6,432 nucleotides of DNA from Candidatus Methanophagales archaeon (GTDB taxonomy: Archaea; Halobacteriota; Syntropharchaeia; Alkanophagales; Methanospirareceae), in assembly GCA_003601795.1 (NCBI GenBank), contig PIXU01000027.1, positions 1-6,432 on the forward strand. The letters are read 5' to 3'. The notes under the pieces were generated by a model, which had not been told where the DNA came from, searched no databases, and saw only the letters and a program-made list of their open reading frames with translations. Position numbers and translations under genes: made by a program. This document shows, one piece after another, positions 4,873-6,432 of this stretch (positions within the stretch are counted from its first letter, which is position 1; every line of letters begins with the position of its first letter).

Positions 4873-5529
4873 ATGGCGGAAAGAAGAAGAAGACCCTCAA
4901 TATTTGATCTGATGGAAAAGTACATGGAACGGATATTCGAGGAGACGAGAAGACTGCCTCTGGGACTGCCTTTTGAGGAGGAACTCGCGAGAAGGCGAAG
5001 GAAAGAACCGGCGGACATCGAGGGGTGGCTAAGAGACCCATTTGAGGACATGACGCGTAGATTAGAGGAGGAATTGCCCGATGAGTACAAGGATTTTGTA
5101 ACGGAGGAAGAGACGCCGGAAGGAAAGGTAAGAAGATACGGGCCTTTCATCTACGGATTCTCCTATACAAAGGAGCCGGGGAAGGAGCCGGAGATAAAGG
5201 AGTTCGGGAATATAAAACCTTCGTACAGTAGAATAGAGCCCGTCCCAGGAGGCGAGCGCGAGCCTTTGATAGATGTGATGGAGCAGAAGGATTCGTACGA
5301 AGTCGTAGCGGAATTGCCCGGTGTCGAGAAGAAGGATATAAAACTGCATGCAACCGAAGACTCGCTGGAAATAAGAACGGAAAACGAGAAAAAGTTCTCC
5401 AAGGAGGTATCCTTTGACATGCCGGTAAAGCCCGAAACGGCAAAGGCGACGTATAAAAACGGCGTGCTCAGCGTGCGGATAACAAAGAAAGGGAGCGAGA
5501 AGAAGAAGACTACTATATCGTTAGAGTGA
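4873..5529 (+). CDS. Small heat shock protein, Hsp20/alpha-crystallin family
   Basis: The protein has 218 residues. An ATP-independent holdase, it binds unfolding proteins in the cytoplasm as large oligomers. The alpha-crystallin domain is at about 130-206, with IDVMEQKDSYEVVAELPGV (133-151) and the family signature ATYKNGVLSVRI (192-203; G197-V198-L199). The C-terminus ends TISLE, where I215-x-L217 may serve as the I-x-I/V anchor used for oligomer assembly. The N-terminal arm of about 130 residues is long and very charged. It includes PEGKVRRYGPFIYGFSYT (82-99) and IKEFGNIKPS, a block seen in a group of archaeal Hsp20 proteins but not in short bacterial ones. GGAAGGTGA lies 11 bases before the ATG. 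Gas-vesicle GvpH is a distant relative, but no gvp genes are present. Confidence 0.95.
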   Translation: MAERRRRPSIFDLMEKYMERIFEETRRLPLGLPFEEELARRRRKEPADIEGWLRDPFEDMTRRLEEELPDEYKDFVTEEETPEGKVRRYGPFIYGFSYTKEPGKEPEIKEFGNIKPSYSRIEPVPGGEREPLIDVMEQKDSYEVVAELPGVEKKDIKLHATEDSLEIRTENEKKFSKEVSFDMPVKPETAKATYKNGVLSVRITKKGSEKKKTTISLE

Positions 5530-5659
5530 GCGAAGGGAAAGGGCAAGGAGGGAAGGCAGTAGAGAAGTATAGTTCGGGCTCTGGACTTATTGGGGGTATG
5601 TAACTTTGTTTTATGTAAAATAAGATAAGAAAGAACATTTTAGTAAAAAAGAGGTAAAA
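5530..5659 (+). other. Spacer between hsp20 and lipoprotein relic
   Basis: Purine-rich sequence follows the hsp20 stop, then AT-rich sequence. TTTTATGTA (5609-5617) is a possible TATA box that would start a transcript near 5639, about 20 bases before the lipoprotein ATG at 5660. No hairpin terminator and no gene are seen. Confidence 0.3.
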
Positions 5660-5989
5660 ATGGAAAACAAAATCGCAATAGGAATTGTATTAGCAACACT
5701 ACTGGTCGTTATTGTTGCATCTTCTGGCTGCATTGAAGAACAACCATTACCAGAAGAAGAAACACCTACAATAGCTCCAGAATTACCAGAATAACCTGTT
5801 GTGTCATCCGCTCAACCTACGATACCAACTACATAAAATATAAATGGCAATTATAACGAGATTAAGATACTTAATGCAGGCGTTTCATTGATTAGAGTTA
5901 ATGGCAATTACAATGCAGTTTATTACCCTAAAGAAGCCAGACCCATAATAAATGAAAATGGATTCGGAAATGAGATTAAAGCTTACTGA
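5660..5989 (+). pseudogene. Lipoprotein with 19-residue repeats, broken by two TAA stops
   Basis: GAGGT (5651-5655) precedes ATG at 5660. The first 44 codons give a lipoprotein signal: MENK, a hydrophobic helix, then SSGC with C24 as the lipidation site, followed by an acidic Pro/Thr linker (EEQPLPEEETPT). The frame is then interrupted by TAA at 5792 and again at 5834, but continues as protein-like sequence to TGA at 5987. That second part holds three copies of an N-G-x-x-N motif (NGNYNEIKI, NGNYNAVYY, NGFGNEIKA), with the glycine codons at 5846, 5903 and 5960, exactly 57 bases apart. Such regular frame-keeping argues that the whole was one gene of about 109 codons. Each TAA is one substitution from CAA, GAA or AAA. 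The repeats recall DUF3060-type beta-rich surface proteins, a tentative match. It would have been a cell-surface lipoprotein of unknown role; the 44-residue peptide alone may still be made. Confidence 0.65.
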
Positions 5990-6030
5990 GACTTCGCTAT
6001 CCTCTGTAGTGCCTAAATCACGAGGTAAAA

Positions 6031-6156
6031 GTGGAAGAAGACCAAATCTTTCATAGGAATTGTGGTGAAATTTTAAGAATGGGACTCGATGTGGAGTCTA
6101 CTATAGATTACTTCATATCTAACTATTTTTGCGCACCTCTAGAGGCTGTCCAATAA
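6031..6156 (+). pseudogene. Short gene truncated at a putative IS end
   Basis: GTG at 6031 is preceded by GAGGTAAAA (6022-6030), the same ribosome-site layout as the lipoprotein relic (GAGGTAAAA-TGGAA in both). The 41-codon product begins with an acidic stretch, EEDQIFHRNCGEILRMGLD, and continues STIDYFISNYFCAP, which looks like a folded helical protein. After that, translation enters GAGGCTGTCC sequence and stops at 6154. The family is not recognised; the start of a helical hypothetical protein several times longer is my guess. I infer loss of the 3' part by insertion or deletion at 6139-6142. Spacing of 41 bases from the lipoprotein relic suggests a former operon. Confidence 0.5.
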
Positions 6157-6162
6157 TTACCA
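6142..6162. mobile_element. Putative insertion sequence terminal repeat
   Basis: GAGGCTGTCCAATAATTACC resembles the 'GRGGCTGTCCAAAA' ends of many IS5/IS4/IS1182-type elements. It abuts CTAG (6139-6142), a common 4-base target for IS5-like elements, and coincides with the loss of coding sense in the gene at 6031. No matching second end and no intact transposase occur before the window ends, so this may be a remnant. Confidence 0.4.
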
Positions 6163-6303
6163 AACAATCAGCAGATATTATACAATAGTACACACATCTA
6201 AAAACGCTTTCTTTCAAATTCAATGCACATTTATAGCCAGAGCTTTCTCAAGTTACAAAAATACCACTTAGAAGAACACCTAATTTAGTTCCAAGCGAAA
6301 TAA
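6163..6303. other. AT-rich degenerate stretch without an intact gene
   Basis: The only longer open stretch on the plus strand (to TAG at 6269) translates to a fragment containing NAFFQIQCTFIARAFSSYKN, faintly like the 'AQ...VARAFKSYK' segment of TnpB proteins. That is too weak to call. Nothing else is supported. Confidence 0.25.
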
Positions 6304-6323
6304 ACAGTATTCGGAGATACTGT
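6304..6323. promoter_or_regulatory. Perfect dyad, candidate operator
   Basis: ACAGTAT-N6-ATACTGT is a perfect 7-bp inverted repeat ending 7 bases before the CGAAA element of the next promoter. Size, symmetry and position fit a dimeric regulator's binding site; an RNA hairpin is less likely since it precedes the transcription start. Confidence 0.45.
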
Positions 6324-6330
6324 ATTATAC

Positions 6331-6347
6331 CGAAAGTTATATATATC
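6331..6347 (+). promoter_or_regulatory. BRE and TATA box of the last gene
   Basis: CGAAAGTTATATATATCC is a textbook archaeal promoter: a purine-rich BRE (CGAAAG) followed by TTATATATAT. Its centre is about 30 bases before the ATG at 6372, so the transcript should start within a few bases of that codon and be leaderless or nearly so. Confidence 0.7.
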
Positions 6348-6371
6348 CTATATGATACATAACAAAACACC

Positions 6372-6432
6372 ATGATAGAAACAATAAAGCAAGATATATC
6401 AGTAGCCATTGAAGCACTGAAAAGAGATAACC
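6372..6432 (+). CDS. Start of an unidentified gene (runs off window end)
   Basis: The first 20 codons read MIETIKQDISVAIEALKRDN, one amphipathic helix. There is no ribosome site before the ATG, consistent with the leaderless promoter just upstream. The family cannot be recognised from so short a piece. The dyad and strong promoter suggest a regulated gene transcribed away from the decayed region. Confidence 0.55.
   Translation, partial: MIETIKQDISVAIEALKRDN

Noticed and set aside
5792..5836. Stop-codon recoding in the lipoprotein gene
   Set aside because: Both stops are TAA; archaeal pyrrolysine uses TAG and selenocysteine TGA, so decay or sequence error is simpler.
5970..6056. 28-codon plus-strand ORF (MRLKLTETSLSSVVPKSRGK...)
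   Set aside because: It overlaps the end of the lipoprotein relic in another frame, has no ribosome site, and conflicts with the better-supported start at 6031.
6166..6271. Possible TnpB fragment (ARAFSSYKN)
   Set aside because: Only a handful of residues resemble the family and the frame stops soon after; not enough to call.

Overview
The window looks archaeal and most like a methanogen or methane-oxidiser-type euryarchaeon (Halobacteriota; an ANME-1/Methanophagales-like source is a guess, not shown). The signs are TATA boxes about 25 bases before start sites, several genes with little or no leader, GGTGA/GAGGT-type ribosome sites, a tRNA without an encoded CCA, an Lrp/AsnC regulator, and an Hsp20 with the long N-terminus typical of archaeal forms.

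Layout. 1-334 (minus): 5' part of an IS66-like transposase gene that runs out of the window. 335-454: its promoter and leader, with an unresolved IS boundary. 455-831 (minus): a probably truncated gene resembling the N-terminus of a restriction-modification protein, preceded by a tiny overlapping ORF. 847-921 (minus): tRNA-Arg(UCU). 995-3613 (plus): complete bacterial-type mutS, divergent from the tRNA. 3614-3793: convergent spacer with 10-bp-periodic repeats. 3794-4258 (minus): cysteine-rich Lrp/AsnC regulator. 4259-4416: spacer with a further repeat copy and an intrinsic-type terminator. 4417-4677 (minus): small two-module zinc protein. 4873-5529 (plus): Hsp20 chaperone, divergent from the zinc protein. 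5530-6432: AT-rich, decayed region with a lipoprotein pseudogene, a short gene cut off at a sequence that looks like an IS end, then a strong promoter and the first 20 codons of a new gene.

The middle (tRNA, mutS, lrp, zinc protein, hsp20) reads as ordinary housekeeping and stress genes, each with its own promoter. Both flanks look like accessory DNA: transposase, disrupted genes and an AT-rich tail. mutS has no mutL beside it in this window. I see no CRISPR array, no complete defence system and no clear new multi-gene system. The most useful leads are the dispersed 10-bp repeat, the cysteine-rich Lrp, the 19-residue-repeat lipoprotein relic, the IS-truncated gene at 6031 and the dyad in front of the last promoter.
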